Of a stretch of DNA of 64,000 bases, positions 26,431 through 34,350 are shown one piece after another; the stretch's first letter is position 1, and each line of letters begins with the position of its first letter. The stretch comes from Oscillospiraceae bacterium (GTDB lineage Bacteria; Bacillota; Clostridia; Oscillospirales; WRJC01). The notes under the pieces are model-generated. The model did no database searches. It was not told where the DNA came from and saw only the letters and a program-made list of their open reading frames with translations. The position numbers and the translations under genes are program-made. The stretch spans positions 62,001-126,000 of the forward strand of contig WRHM01000005.1 of the NCBI GenBank assembly GCA_009783265.1, given 5' to 3'.

Positions 26431-26694
26431 TTATAACGGCTTAATTTTATTGAAATGTTCACCCCGAACTGCTTTATTCCATGCCAAATACGCTTCTTCT
26501 TCATGAAGGGCTAACCATCCAATTAACATTTTTAATTGTTTATATGGCAAAGACCCTGCCAACAATTCTCCGTCTATTCCCACAGAAGCTCGATATTCGC
26601 CGTAATAAACGTGAACATGCGGTTTATTGTGCTGAACATCGTCGTTAAACAGCATTTTAATTATTATTCCTTGAAATCTGCTTAATTCCGGCAT
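26431..26694 (-). CDS. DUF4160-family protein
   Basis: An 87-residue protein with the DUF4160 signature: GIIIKMLFNDDVQHNKPHVH, then VYYGEYRASVGIDGELL, and a C-terminal helix (LALHEEEAYLAWNKA). The His-x-x-x-HVHV-like cluster is characteristic. It pairs with the DUF2442 gene downstream. This two-gene cassette sits between queA and miaA and looks like an acquired module inside a housekeeping run. Confidence 0.82.
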   Translation of the reverse strand: MPELSRFQGIIIKMLFNDDVQHNKPHVHVYYGEYRASVGIDGELLAGSLPYKQLKMLIGWLALHEEEAYLAWNKAVRGEHFNKIKPL

Positions 26695-26721
26695 TATTAT
26701 CCCCTTGCCTTTTCTGTTATA

Positions 26722-27849
26722 TCATAAAATCATCATCGCGTCCCCGAACGAAAAAAATCTGTATTTATTCTCCACCGCGGTTTTATACGCCTCGAGAATA
26801 TTTTCTCTCGTATAAAACGCCGAGACGAGCATTAAAAGCGTGCTTTCCGGTAAATGAAAGTTTGTTATAAGCGCGTCTGTGATATTAAATTTATAATCCC
26901 CATAAATAAATATATCGGTTCTGTCTTCGCAAGCCGTGATTTTCCCGTACTTCGCGAAGTTTCCCTCCAGTGTCCTGCACGAAGTCGTGCCGACGGCGAT
27001 AACCCTGCGGTTTTCGAGTTTTGCCTTTGTTATCTCATCCGCGCCCGATTCTGATATATTATAATATTCTTCGTGCATTTTGTGTTCGCTTATATTCTCA
27101 GTTTTGACCGGCCTGAACGTTCCAAGCCCTACATGAAGAGTTATCGGGCATATAATCACGCCTTTGGCTTTTAGTAAATTCAGGAGCTCGCTTGTGAAAT
27201 GCAGTCCGGCAGTCGGGGCGGCGGAAGAGCCTTTCTTATCTTCTTTTGCGTAAACTGTCTGGTATCTCTCTTTCGCGTTTACTTTAACTTCGCTTTCTCT
27301 GATATACGGCGGCAGTGGGATTTTACCGATTTCGTCAAGTATATCAAAAAATCCTGTGTAGGGAACGCCGACCCCGGCGTTCCGCGAATTTACGCCTCCG
27401 TTATATTTATCATACTCGAATTCCACAAGTTTATTTCCGTTGTCGAGAGACTGCAAAACTTTTGCTTTTATCTTGCCGTTACCGAAAGAGAAAACAGCGT
27501 CTTTTTTGCCTTTTCTCCCCGGTTTCATGATAATTTCCCAAATATCGCCGCCTTTGTTTTCAAGCAAAAGAAATTCTATCCGTTGTAGGGGCGGGTTTCC
27601 ATGCCCGCCCGCGGCAGGTAACGGGTTTATGCGTTCGCCAATCAAACGCGCCGGGAAAACTTTTGATTCGTTTATGACAAGCACATCGCCTTTATTCAAA
27701 TAGTCTATAATATTATAAAAATTTTTATGCACGGTTTTATTGTTTTTTCTGTCGATTAGCATTAATCTTGATTCGTCGCGTTTATCCGCGGGATTCTGGG
27801 CTATTAAATTTTCGGGCAGGTCAAAATAATAGTCTTTAAGATTTGACAT
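26722..27849 (-). CDS. queA: S-adenosylmethionine:tRNA ribosyltransferase-isomerase
   Basis: A 375-residue enzyme of queuosine synthesis that transfers the ribosyl part of SAM to preQ1 at wobble position 34, forming epoxyqueuosine. Family segments are clear: YFDLPENLIAQNPADKRD, VLVINESKVFPARL, SAAPTAGLHFTSELL, ALITNFHLPESTLLMLVSAF. The protein is about 25-30 residues longer than usual because two family D palindromes are inserted in frame: residues about 79-90 (PLPAAGGHGNPPLQ) and 155-165 (SRNAGVGVPYTG). preQ1 synthesis genes are not in the window. Confidence 0.95.
   Translation of the reverse strand: MSNLKDYYFDLPENLIAQNPADKRDESRLMLIDRKNNKTVHKNFYNIIDYLNKGDVLVINESKVFPARLIGERINPLPAAGGHGNPPLQRIEFLLLENKGGDIWEIIMKPGRKGKKDAVFSFGNGKIKAKVLQSLDNGNKLVEFEYDKYNGGVNSRNAGVGVPYTGFFDILDEIGKIPLPPYIRESEVKVNAKERYQTVYAKEDKKGSSAAPTAGLHFTSELLNLLKAKGVIICPITLHVGLGTFRPVKTENISEHKMHEEYYNISESGADEITKAKLENRRVIAVGTTSCRTLEGNFAKYGKITACEDRTDIFIYGDYKFNITDALITNFHLPESTLLMLVSAFYTRENILEAYKTAVENKYRFFSFGDAMMIL
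27358..27386. repeat. Family D palindrome inside queA (in frame), second site
   Basis: GTAGGGAACGCCG followed by ACCCCGGCGTTCCGCG; AACGCCG and CGGCGTT are exact complements. Encodes NAGVGVP in QueA. Confidence 0.85.
27585..27616. repeat. Family D palindrome inside queA (in frame), first site
   Basis: GTAGGGGCGGGTTTCC with ATGCCCGCCCGCGGCA; GGGCGGG pairs with CCCGCCC. Encodes PAAGGHGNPPL, just after the VFPARLIGER segment of QueA. Confidence 0.85.
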
Positions 27850-27905
27850 TTATTAAGCTTTCCTGATTTAATTTAGTAAATTAATAAATTTATATAAAAA
27901 AATAT

Positions 27906-27934
27906 TTGACATATATAAAAATAAGTGATAAAAT
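27906..27934 (+). promoter_or_regulatory. Promoter of dapA
   Basis: TTGACA (27906-27911), 17-bp spacer, TAAAAT (27929-27934). This leaves a leader of about 155 nt before dapA. I see no lysine-riboswitch core in it, only a short ATATCTG/CAGATAT hairpin near 28016-28041. Confidence 0.8.
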
Positions 27935-28098
27935 TTTAATATGGCATTTAAAAACTGCAAATTATATTGCGTAAATTTAACTTCGCGGCATATAATTAAA
28001 GTAAGATATTTCTTTATATCTGCATATTATAACACAGATATGTGAAAAATACAATATTTTTTTAGTAATTTTAAAAATAAATTTAAGGAGTTTTGCAC

Positions 28099-28989
28099 AT
28101 GGGCAACAAAAAAAGAATTTTTAAAGGCGCGGGGACTGCAATAATAACCCCGTTTATAAACGGTGAAATAGATTATGATAATTATTATAAACTTATAGAA
28201 TTCCAGATAAAAAATAATATAGACGCGATAGTTGTCTGCGGCACTACGGGTGAAGCCTCGACTTTGACTGACGACGAACATAAAAAAATGATAGACGTAA
28301 CAGTAGAAAAAGTAAACGGCAGAGTAAAAGTAATCGCCGGGGCCGGGTCAAACGACACGGCTTACGCAATAGAACTGTCAAAGCATTGTGAAGACGCCGG
28401 GGTTGACGCAATACTTCATGTCACGCCGTATTATAACAAAACGACGCAGAAAGGGTTAATCAGGCATTTTTGCGACATAGCCGATTCTGTAAACACGCCG
28501 GTTATTTTATATAACGTCCCGGTAAGAACGAATTTGAATATTTTGCCGGCTACATACAAAGAACTGTCAAAACATGAAAATATCATCGCGACAAAAGAGG
28601 CGAGCGGCAACATGAAGCAAATTATACAGACGCGTCAGTTATGCGGCGGCGATTTGGATATATATTCCGGCAACGACGAAGATATTGTGCCGATTTTATC
28701 AATCGGCGGGCTTGGAGTAATTTCTGTTTTATCTAATATTCTACCTCAGGAAACACATGATATATGCCGGCTTTTCTTTGACGGCAAAATAAAAGAGAGC
28801 GCAGATCTGCATATAAAATATATAGATATAATCGACGCGCTGTTTGTCGAGACAAGCCCGATACCGATAAAAACTGCGATGGCTATGATGAATTTAGACA
28901 GCGGCGAACTCAGGATGCCGCTTGTCGAAATGGAAGAGAAAAATAAAAATATATTGGTCGAAGCTTTGAAAAAACATGGGCTGGTGTAA
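28099..28989 (+). CDS. dapA: 4-hydroxy-tetrahydrodipicolinate synthase
   Basis: A 296-residue class I aldolase that condenses pyruvate with aspartate semialdehyde, opening the lysine/diaminopimelate branch (also the source of dipicolinate in spores). Motifs: VVCGTTGEAST, HVTPYYNKTTQKGL with the catalytic Tyr, VPVRTN, and the Schiff-base Lys in IIATKEASGN. I chose the ATG at 28099 (MGNKKRIFKG) because AAGGAG lies 8 bp upstream; an upstream TTG at 28093 is less likely. dapB lies 1.2 kb downstream, separated by a CBM9-like gene. Confidence 0.96.
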   Translation: MGNKKRIFKGAGTAIITPFINGEIDYDNYYKLIEFQIKNNIDAIVVCGTTGEASTLTDDEHKKMIDVTVEKVNGRVKVIAGAGSNDTAYAIELSKHCEDAGVDAILHVTPYYNKTTQKGLIRHFCDIADSVNTPVILYNVPVRTNLNILPATYKELSKHENIIATKEASGNMKQIIQTRQLCGGDLDIYSGNDEDIVPILSIGGLGVISVLSNILPQETHDICRLFFDGKIKESADLHIKYIDIIDALFVETSPIPIKTAMAMMNLDSGELRMPLVEMEEKNKNILVEALKKHGLV

Positions 28990-29008
28990 TATATCTGGAG
29001 CTGTATAA

Positions 29009-29142
29009 AATTTATATTAGGTACGGCGTATGAATAGTAGGGGCTGGCGTCCCCGACAGCCCGCAAATATGATTTAACGCCGGTTTTTTCGGCGGGACGT
29101 CGAGGACGCCGTCCCCTACTAATAAGCATTTTCTGCGTTATA
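29009..29142 (+). repeat. 134-bp element, copy 1 (exact match to 55144-55277)
   Basis: A palindromic unit with outer arms TAGTAGGGGCTGGCGTCC and GGACGCCGTCCCCTACTA and an inner arm pair around ACGCCGGTTTTTTCGGCGG. The whole 134 bp is identical, base for base, to a copy 26 kb away in the same orientation. It lies between dapA and the CBM9-like gene. Confidence 0.95.
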
Positions 29143-29214
29143 ATAAATTTATAAACAAGCTTACGTTAAAGTTAAAATATATTATAAAAATTAAAATTAG
29201 AAGGAGAGAAAAAA

Positions 29215-30099
29215 ATGAAAAAATTAGTAACTGTATTATTGATTATCTCACTCATGGTATTTATGACACTGCCAGCTTTGGCCGCCGGAACTATTGGCAA
29301 ATACACCCCTGTATTTGACGGGGACAAAGACGAAGCGTATGACAAATCATTAAAATTTAATCTTTACGCAAATCAGGACTTGGACGCAGGAGAGGCAATG
29401 TACTGCGACGGAGGCGACGATATAAACGCCGCTGACGCGAACACATGGATTTTATACGACGATGAATATCTGTATGTTTTTGCTGAAATTAAAGACAATG
29501 ACTTAGTAGACATAGGCATGGACGCCTTTAAAGAAGAAACTAACCCATGGCAGTCTGACGCGTGCGAATTGTGGTTTTCATTTGATGAAGACAACGAAAC
29601 ATGGATAAAATTTTCGACTATAGCATACGGACTCGGCACATGGGGACAGGAGGGCTTTGATTTTGTTATGTCCGGCGACGAGCCCGCGCAAAACGGGTAT
29701 GACGCAATCGTAAAAATGAACCCTGACGGCTATACGGCTGAATATAAAATCCCGATAAAAAAATACGGGATAAAAGAAGGCAGCCAGATATATTATGCTT
29801 TGCAGATCAATAATCTGAGAAGCGACGGAAGTTTGATTATAAGCGGACGGCAGCTGCAAAATTCCGGCGATATTGACAATGCGGCTATTTTGACGCTGGG
29901 CGGCGAAATAATAATCGAAGTCCCTGCTGAGCCTGAGCCCGAAGAACCTGCTCCGGCAAATGAAACTCCTCAGGATGTTGTTGTTTCTGTTCCTGCGCCT
30001 GCGCAATCGCCGCAAACCGGCGATATGTCAGTTTTATTAATCTTTGCAATGCTGGGATTGGTCGCTATTGGAATAAAAACCGGAAAGAAAAAAATATAA
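29215..30099 (+). CDS. Secreted CBM9-like protein with SPQTGD C-terminal anchor
   Basis: A 294-residue protein: signal peptide (cleavage after LPALAA, about residue 24), a CBM9-like beta-sandwich domain (FDGDKDEAYDKS, WILYDDEYLYVFAEIKD, WQSDACELWFSFD) to about residue 235, a Pro/Glu-rich spacer, then SPQTGD, a hydrophobic stretch and GKKK. The ending has the plan of a sortase sorting signal with an SPxTG core, also seen in the paralog at 5389. It probably displays a carbohydrate-binding domain on the cell surface. RBS is AGAAGGAGAG. Confidence 0.8.
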   Translation: MKKLVTVLLIISLMVFMTLPALAAGTIGKYTPVFDGDKDEAYDKSLKFNLYANQDLDAGEAMYCDGGDDINAADANTWILYDDEYLYVFAEIKDNDLVDIGMDAFKEETNPWQSDACELWFSFDEDNETWIKFSTIAYGLGTWGQEGFDFVMSGDEPAQNGYDAIVKMNPDGYTAEYKIPIKKYGIKEGSQIYYALQINNLRSDGSLIISGRQLQNSGDIDNAAILTLGGEIIIEVPAEPEPEEPAPANETPQDVVVSVPAPAQSPQTGDMSVLLIFAMLGLVAIGIKTGKKKI

Positions 30100-30143
30100 T
30101 TTTTTGACGATTTTTACCCAATTTAAAAAAATTAAAAATCCAA

Positions 30144-30193
30144 AAATCCGCCGGATTATTGATTGCTTTTTTCGGTTTTTCGGCGGATTTTCT
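30144..30193 (+). terminator. Terminator after the CBM9-like gene
   Basis: AAATCCGCCG (30144-30153) pairs exactly with CGGCGGATTT (30181-30190), and a short T-run is part of the right side. It separates the CBM9-like gene from dapB. Confidence 0.75.
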
Positions 30194-30240
30194 GCCATGT
30201 TAATTAAATTTTAAATTTCGAAAGGAAAATAAAAAATCTG

Positions 30241-31020
30241 ATGAAAATAATGCTCACGGGTTACAACGGCAGAATGGGGCGCGCTGTAATCGAGGCCGCC
30301 GCCGAAAAACCCGAAGAATTTAATATAGTCGTGGGTATTGAAATAAACCCGGCCGCTATAAACGTGACTTTCCCGGTGTTTCTCACCCCATTTGATTATA
30401 AAGAAAAAATTGATATTATAATAGATTTCTCACATCACAGCGCGGTTGATTCTCTGCTTGAATACGCCGGAAATCAAAAAACTCCTATAGTTATCGCTAC
30501 GACGGGGCATACTCCCGAAGAAACAGAACTTATAAAATCTTATTCTGATAAGATCGCGATATTTAAGTCGGCGAATATGTCGATCGGCGTAAATTTAGTC
30601 GCGGAATTCGCGAAAAAAGCCGCCATGCTTTTAAAAAACGATTTTGATATAGAAATAATAGAAAAGCACCACAATCAAAAATTAGACGCTCCGAGCGGCA
30701 CCGCTCTGATGATCGCTGAAGAGATTTCATCTGTTTTTGAGGATAAAAATAAACCGGAATATATTTACGACAGGCATAACGCAAGAAAAGTCAGGAGCAA
30801 AAAAGAGATCGGGATTCACGCAGTAAGGGGCGGGACGATTATCGGCGAGCATGAAGTGATTTTCGCGGGGACAAACGAGCTTATCTCGCTTTCGCACAGC
30901 GCGCAGTCAAGGGAGATGTTCGCCAACGGAGCGTTGGCCGCCGTGAGATTTTTATATAATAAAACTCCCGGATTATATTCTATGAAAGATTTGATAAACG
31001 AGATTACGAAGAAGATGTAG
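30241..31020 (+). CDS. dapB: 4-hydroxy-tetrahydrodipicolinate reductase
   Basis: A 259-residue NAD(P)H-dependent reductase, second step of the DAP/lysine branch. The Rossmann motif is GYNGRMGRAV at the N-terminus, with IDFSHH, ATTGHTPEE, and the catalytic EKHHNQKLDAPSGTAL. Length and motifs are normal. RBS AAAGGAA lies 12 bp before ATG. It works with DapA (28099); the ACT-domain protein at 32176 may belong to the same pathway's control. Confidence 0.96.
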   Translation: MKIMLTGYNGRMGRAVIEAAAEKPEEFNIVVGIEINPAAINVTFPVFLTPFDYKEKIDIIIDFSHHSAVDSLLEYAGNQKTPIVIATTGHTPEETELIKSYSDKIAIFKSANMSIGVNLVAEFAKKAAMLLKNDFDIEIIEKHHNQKLDAPSGTALMIAEEISSVFEDKNKPEYIYDRHNARKVRSKKEIGIHAVRGGTIIGEHEVIFAGTNELISLSHSAQSREMFANGALAAVRFLYNKTPGLYSMKDLINEITKKM

Positions 31021-31054
31021 GAAATTTATATTTTGGACGATGGGGATGGTTATT

Positions 31055-31483
31055 ATGGAAATGATTATTAGGAAAGCTGATATTTGCGACATACCAGATT
31101 TGATAAAATTAAATGATGAATTTAACGGACCCGGTGTAACACTTGATTGGATGAAAGATTCGTTGATGAATAGTAAAAATGAAGTTGTTTTTATTGCTGC
31201 AGTAAATGATATGGTGGTTGGATTTATATGCGGTATATTTTGGCAGTCAATATGTTATGCAGAAGGATTTCAAGGTATTATAATGGAATTGTTCGTAAAT
31301 GAAAAATATCGAAGAAAGGGTTTAGCCACTAAATTAGTGCAAGCCTTAGAGAAAGAATTTGTAAATCTTAATGTTAGTGAAGTAACATTAGTAACGCCAA
31401 TAACAAATACAATCGGCAGATATTTTTACGAAAACTGCGGGTATAGTGACGAAAAAGAAATGAAATATAGAAAATTATTATAA
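31055..31483 (+). CDS. GNAT family N-acetyltransferase
   Basis: About 142 residues of a GCN5-related acetyltransferase: IIRKADICDIPDLIKL at the start and the acetyl-CoA loop VNEKYRRKGLATKLVQALEKE, then TNTIGRYFYENCGYSDEKEMKY at the end. The substrate is unknown. An ATG at 31040 would add five residues; I prefer the one at 31055 because a G-rich stretch precedes it, but this is weak. It lies 34 bp after dapB and immediately before a half palindromic element. Confidence 0.85.
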   Translation: MEMIIRKADICDIPDLIKLNDEFNGPGVTLDWMKDSLMNSKNEVVFIAAVNDMVVGFICGIFWQSICYAEGFQGIIMELFVNEKYRRKGLATKLVQALEKEFVNLNVSEVTLVTPITNTIGRYFYENCGYSDEKEMKYRKLL

Positions 31484-31492
31484 CCGTGCCAA

Positions 31493-31536
31493 AATTCCCC
31501 TCCGTGGAGGGGCGGCGCGAAGCGACGGGGTGGTTA
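31493..31536 (+). repeat. Left half of a family A element, at the start of the DUF559 gene
   Basis: ATTCCCCTCCGTGGAGGGG, then CGGCGCGAAGCGACGGGGTGGTTA, matching the right half of the full family A element. It ends one base before the endonuclease start codon. Confidence 0.88.
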
Positions 31537-31537
31537 T

Positions 31538-31933
31538 ATGCGTAAAATAGAAAATTCCATATCACTTCCATTTAACCCTATGTTGCGCGAACGCGCCAAA
31601 GAATTACGGAAAGCCGGCAATTTATGCGAAGTATTGTTATGGAAACAGCTACACATGAAAAAATTTAAACAATATGATTTTGACAGGCAAAAAATTATAG
31701 GAGATTATATCGTTGATTTTTACTGTATAAATTGTGGTGTTATTATCGAAATCGACGGAAGCTCACACGATGATAAAATCGAATATGACGGCGAACGAAA
31801 CCATTATCTTGAAGGATTGGGATTGATTGTTATCCATATTCCTGCGAAGCATATTTTGAACAATTTAAGCGGCGTAATGGTTATGTTGAATAACCACCCC
31901 GCCCTGCGGGCACCCCTCCACGGAGGGGAATAG
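31538..31933 (+). CDS. DUF559 (Vsr/PD-(D/E)XK-like) endonuclease-domain protein
   Basis: A 131-residue protein with the DUF559 core: RAKELRKAGNLCEVLLWKQL (conserved Glu in a helix), KFKQYDFDRQKIIGDYIVDF (Asp of the nuclease core) and GVIIEIDGSSH (E-x-D). It resembles very-short-patch-repair and restriction-type nucleases, so DNA cleavage or nicking is expected but the target is unknown. The start codon follows directly on a family A half-element. The C-terminal NNHPALRAPLHGGE is encoded by the other half-element. No RBS of normal type is visible, so expression may be low or coupled to the upstream genes. Confidence 0.88.
   Translation: MRKIENSISLPFNPMLRERAKELRKAGNLCEVLLWKQLHMKKFKQYDFDRQKIIGDYIVDFYCINCGVIIEIDGSSHDDKIEYDGERNHYLEGLGLIVIHIPAKHILNNLSGVMVMLNNHPALRAPLHGGE
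31892..31930 (+). repeat. Right half of a family A element, at the 3' end of the DUF559 gene
   Basis: AACCACCCCGCCCTGCGGGC followed by ACCCCTCCACGGAGGGGAA, matching the left half of the family A copy at 11225. Confidence 0.88.
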
Positions 31934-32022
31934 TCACACACCGAATAACCATTTTCTTCGTTACACAAGTTTTATTTAAAAATAAATATAAATAGGCGAT
32001 TGCATAACGGGGAGAAACAGGA

Positions 32023-32093
32023 AGTAGGGCGTGGCGACCCCGGCACGCCGCCAATTTACACACACTATGAATCTGTTTTGCGGCGTGCCCTAC
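32023..32093. repeat. Family D long palindrome (71 bp)
   Basis: GTAGGGCGTGGCGACCCCGG on the left; GCGGCGTGCCCTAC on the right, complementary to GTAGGGC plus an inner GGCACGCCGCC. The middle is AT-rich. It lies in the 242-bp gap between the DUF559 gene and the ACT protein; the rest of that gap shows nothing recognisable except the RBS. Confidence 0.8.
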
Positions 32094-32175
32094 AAAATAA
32101 CACCTAAATATAATCAAAAAAATTTTAACTTTGCCATATAAAATATATAATATATAAACCAAAGAGGATAATTAT

Positions 32176-32643
32176 ATGCTCAAAAATATAATAGATATAA
32201 TAGAAAACGTCAAAATATCGCCGGATATTACGCTTATCACCCTGTATAACACAGACGTGTCAAACAGGGAGAAAATTTTCAGGAAACTCGCTGAAAATAA
32301 TATTAATTTAGATATAATTTCCCAGAGCCCGTGGTTTGGGGGAGATATAACCCTGTCTTTTTCTCTCTCTGACAAAGATTTGCCTAAAACTCTTGAAGTC
32401 ATGGCGGATTTAAGTTTTAAGCCGGAAATAAATATATCGTCAAATAATCTTACAATATCTTTTTTTGGATCAGAGATAATAAATACTCCGGGGATCGCGG
32501 CGGATATTTTCGAGGGGTTTTCACAAAACGGTATAAATATTGTTTTGATTGCGACGTCGGATATAAGCGTTTCGTGTTTGATAGCCAAATCCGACGAAGT
32601 TAAAGCTATGAAAATGCTGCACGAATATAATTTTATTAATTAA
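32176..32643 (+). CDS. Stand-alone ACT-domain protein (aspartokinase regulatory type)
   Basis: A 155-residue protein with two ACT-like units: ITLITLYNTDVSNREKIFRKLAE at the front and a second one with IINTPGIAADIFEGFSQNGI, then IATSDISVSCLIAKSDEV. This resembles the C-terminal regulatory part of aspartate kinase without the kinase domain. ACT pairs bind amino acids such as lysine or threonine, and dapA and dapB lie 1.2-4 kb upstream, so a role in sensing a product of this pathway is plausible. No catalytic domain is present. RBS AGAGGA is near the start. Confidence 0.8.
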   Translation: MLKNIIDIIENVKISPDITLITLYNTDVSNREKIFRKLAENNINLDIISQSPWFGGDITLSFSLSDKDLPKTLEVMADLSFKPEINISSNNLTISFFGSEIINTPGIAADIFEGFSQNGINIVLIATSDISVSCLIAKSDEVKAMKMLHEYNFIN

Positions 32644-32659
32644 CTCGTAGTGGTAATTA

Positions 32660-32704
32660 AAGCCCTGTTTGAAAAAATAAACGGGGCTTGCGCGATTTTT
32701 TTTG
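32660..32704 (+). terminator. Rho-independent terminator after the ACT gene
   Basis: AAGCCCTGTTT pairs with AAACGGGGCTT around an A-rich loop; six bases later a run of eight T follows. Confidence 0.82.
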
Positions 32705-32772
32705 TGTTGACACTATGGTTTAATTAATAAATTTATTTTAATATAAAATATAAAAATGAAGGAGAATTAATT

Positions 32773-34308
32773 ATGAAAATGCGAAAGATTATAGCTGTTT
32801 TATTATTAGCTTCTTTTTTGATAACTGCTGTTTTAACAGTCGCTTCGTGCGCAAAAGCTGGAGATGACGCTGACAGTAATAATAAAAATCAAAATCAGGC
32901 GGACGATTCAGCCAATTTAATTGATAATGACGAACCGGATGAAGAAAATCAGCCGGAAACTCCGGACATAAAACTTCCGCCTCCAGAACTGCCGGAAATT
33001 GATTTAAAAGACGCGAATTTCGTCATTACGACTTATGATTACTCTATTCCGGTATGGGTTCAGAGAGACATCGGGGCCGATGAAGAAAACGGCGATACTA
33101 TCAACGACGCTGTTTATAAGCGAAATTCTTTAGTCGAAGAAAAATTCAACTGCAAAATAGTCGAGAACAAATCCCTCGACCCGACGTCGCTTGTAAAAAA
33201 AGCGGTCAAAGCGGGGGATAATTCTATTGATGCCTCCTGCGTGCGGTTCAGGAATCTGGGCGATCTTGCCTCGTCAAATCATTTGGTCGAATTTTCACAC
33301 CTGACTTATATTGACACGGAAAAGCCGTGGTGGGACTCAAACAGCGCAAAAGATTTGTCGATTGCCTATAAAGTATTCGGCGTGGCTTCGGATATGACTT
33401 TAATGGACAAGGATTCGACTTCAGCTATGGTTTTTAATAAAAAATTGCAGGCTGATTACGGCATCGAAAATCTGTACGCGCTTGTCAATAGCGGGAAATG
33501 GACTCTCGATAAGCTGCTTGAACTCTGCAAGATTGTTTCTATTGACGTTGACGGCAACGGAATAAGGGACGACAAGGATGCTTACGGAATACTGTACCAG
33601 AGAGACACAATGACCAGCTTTTTATCAGGCTGCGGCGAATTTGTCGGTGGAAAAGACGAAAATGATCTGCCTGTGCTGACTTTGAATACGCCAAAAGCGC
33701 TCGAAGTTTTGGATAAGCTTTATGATATATTATACGACGACCAGTACTGTTTTCACGTGATGAAATTTTTTGACCCTAAAGGAATAGACTTCACAGAGGG
33801 AATGAATGGGATATTTCATGACGACAGGGCATTATTTATGTGGATAAGAATGGCGGACGTTGAAAACCTCAGGAGCATGGACACAGACTTCGGCATACTC
33901 CCAATACCGAAATATGACGAGCAGCAAACAAATTATCTTCAAACCGTCAATCCTTATGTAGGATTAGTCATGTCTGTTCCCCAAAGCGCGGAGAGCATTG
34001 AAAATTCAAGTGCGGTGCTTGAATATATGTCCTACGAATCAAAATATATTTTACAGCCCGCGTATTACGACGTTGTTTTAAACACTAAAATAGCCAGAGA
34101 CGAAGAAAGCAGTAAAATGCTCGATATAATTTTCGGGAACAGGGCGTATGACATAGGCGACGTGTTTGATTTTAACGGCTTGGGAAGCGATGTTATAAAT
34201 ATGAGCATGACTTTTGACAGGAATATTGTTTCAAAATATGAGAAAAAAGAAAGCGGCGCGATAAAGGCGATAGATAAACTGCTGGAAAAAATTCAGGCGA
34301 TAGAATAA
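32773..34308 (+). CDS. ABC-type solute-binding lipoprotein (second paralog)
   Basis: A 511-residue lipoprotein: signal peptide with lipobox TVASC (Cys26), an Asp/Asn/Gln-rich linker to about residue 70, then the solute-binding fold. It shares with its paralogs DAVYKRNSLVEEKFNCKI, the SGKWTLDKLLELC tryptophan motif, and the calcium-loop-like DVDGNGIRDDKDAYG. It is followed at 42 bp by another member of the same family, which suggests tandem duplication and divergence of substrate range. No ABC permease is nearby. RBS is GAAGGAG. Confidence 0.87.
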   Translation: MKMRKIIAVLLLASFLITAVLTVASCAKAGDDADSNNKNQNQADDSANLIDNDEPDEENQPETPDIKLPPPELPEIDLKDANFVITTYDYSIPVWVQRDIGADEENGDTINDAVYKRNSLVEEKFNCKIVENKSLDPTSLVKKAVKAGDNSIDASCVRFRNLGDLASSNHLVEFSHLTYIDTEKPWWDSNSAKDLSIAYKVFGVASDMTLMDKDSTSAMVFNKKLQADYGIENLYALVNSGKWTLDKLLELCKIVSIDVDGNGIRDDKDAYGILYQRDTMTSFLSGCGEFVGGKDENDLPVLTLNTPKALEVLDKLYDILYDDQYCFHVMKFFDPKGIDFTEGMNGIFHDDRALFMWIRMADVENLRSMDTDFGILPIPKYDEQQTNYLQTVNPYVGLVMSVPQSAESIENSSAVLEYMSYESKYILQPAYYDVVLNTKIARDEESSKMLDIIFGNRAYDIGDVFDFNGLGSDVINMSMTFDRNIVSKYEKKESGAIKAIDKLLEKIQAIE

Positions 34309-34350
34309 GATAAATATAATCAATCAAGAAGTGAAGGAGATATTTTTTAT

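Larger units (their letters stand above)
31493..31933 (+). mobile_element. Candidate endonuclease-carrying palindromic element (family A halves + DUF559)
   Basis: Two halves of the family A element (31493-31536 and 31892-31930) bracket a DUF559 endonuclease gene as if the gene had been placed in the middle of a full element. The right half is inside the gene and encodes its last 13 residues. Family A elements without a gene lie at 706, 11225, 14218 and 42420. I infer a mobile unit with its nuclease and non-autonomous copies around it; there is no direct proof of movement. Confidence 0.55.

Noticed and set aside
27935-28098. Lysine riboswitch before dapA
   Set aside because: The leader of about 155 nt is AT-rich and lacks the conserved L-box elements.
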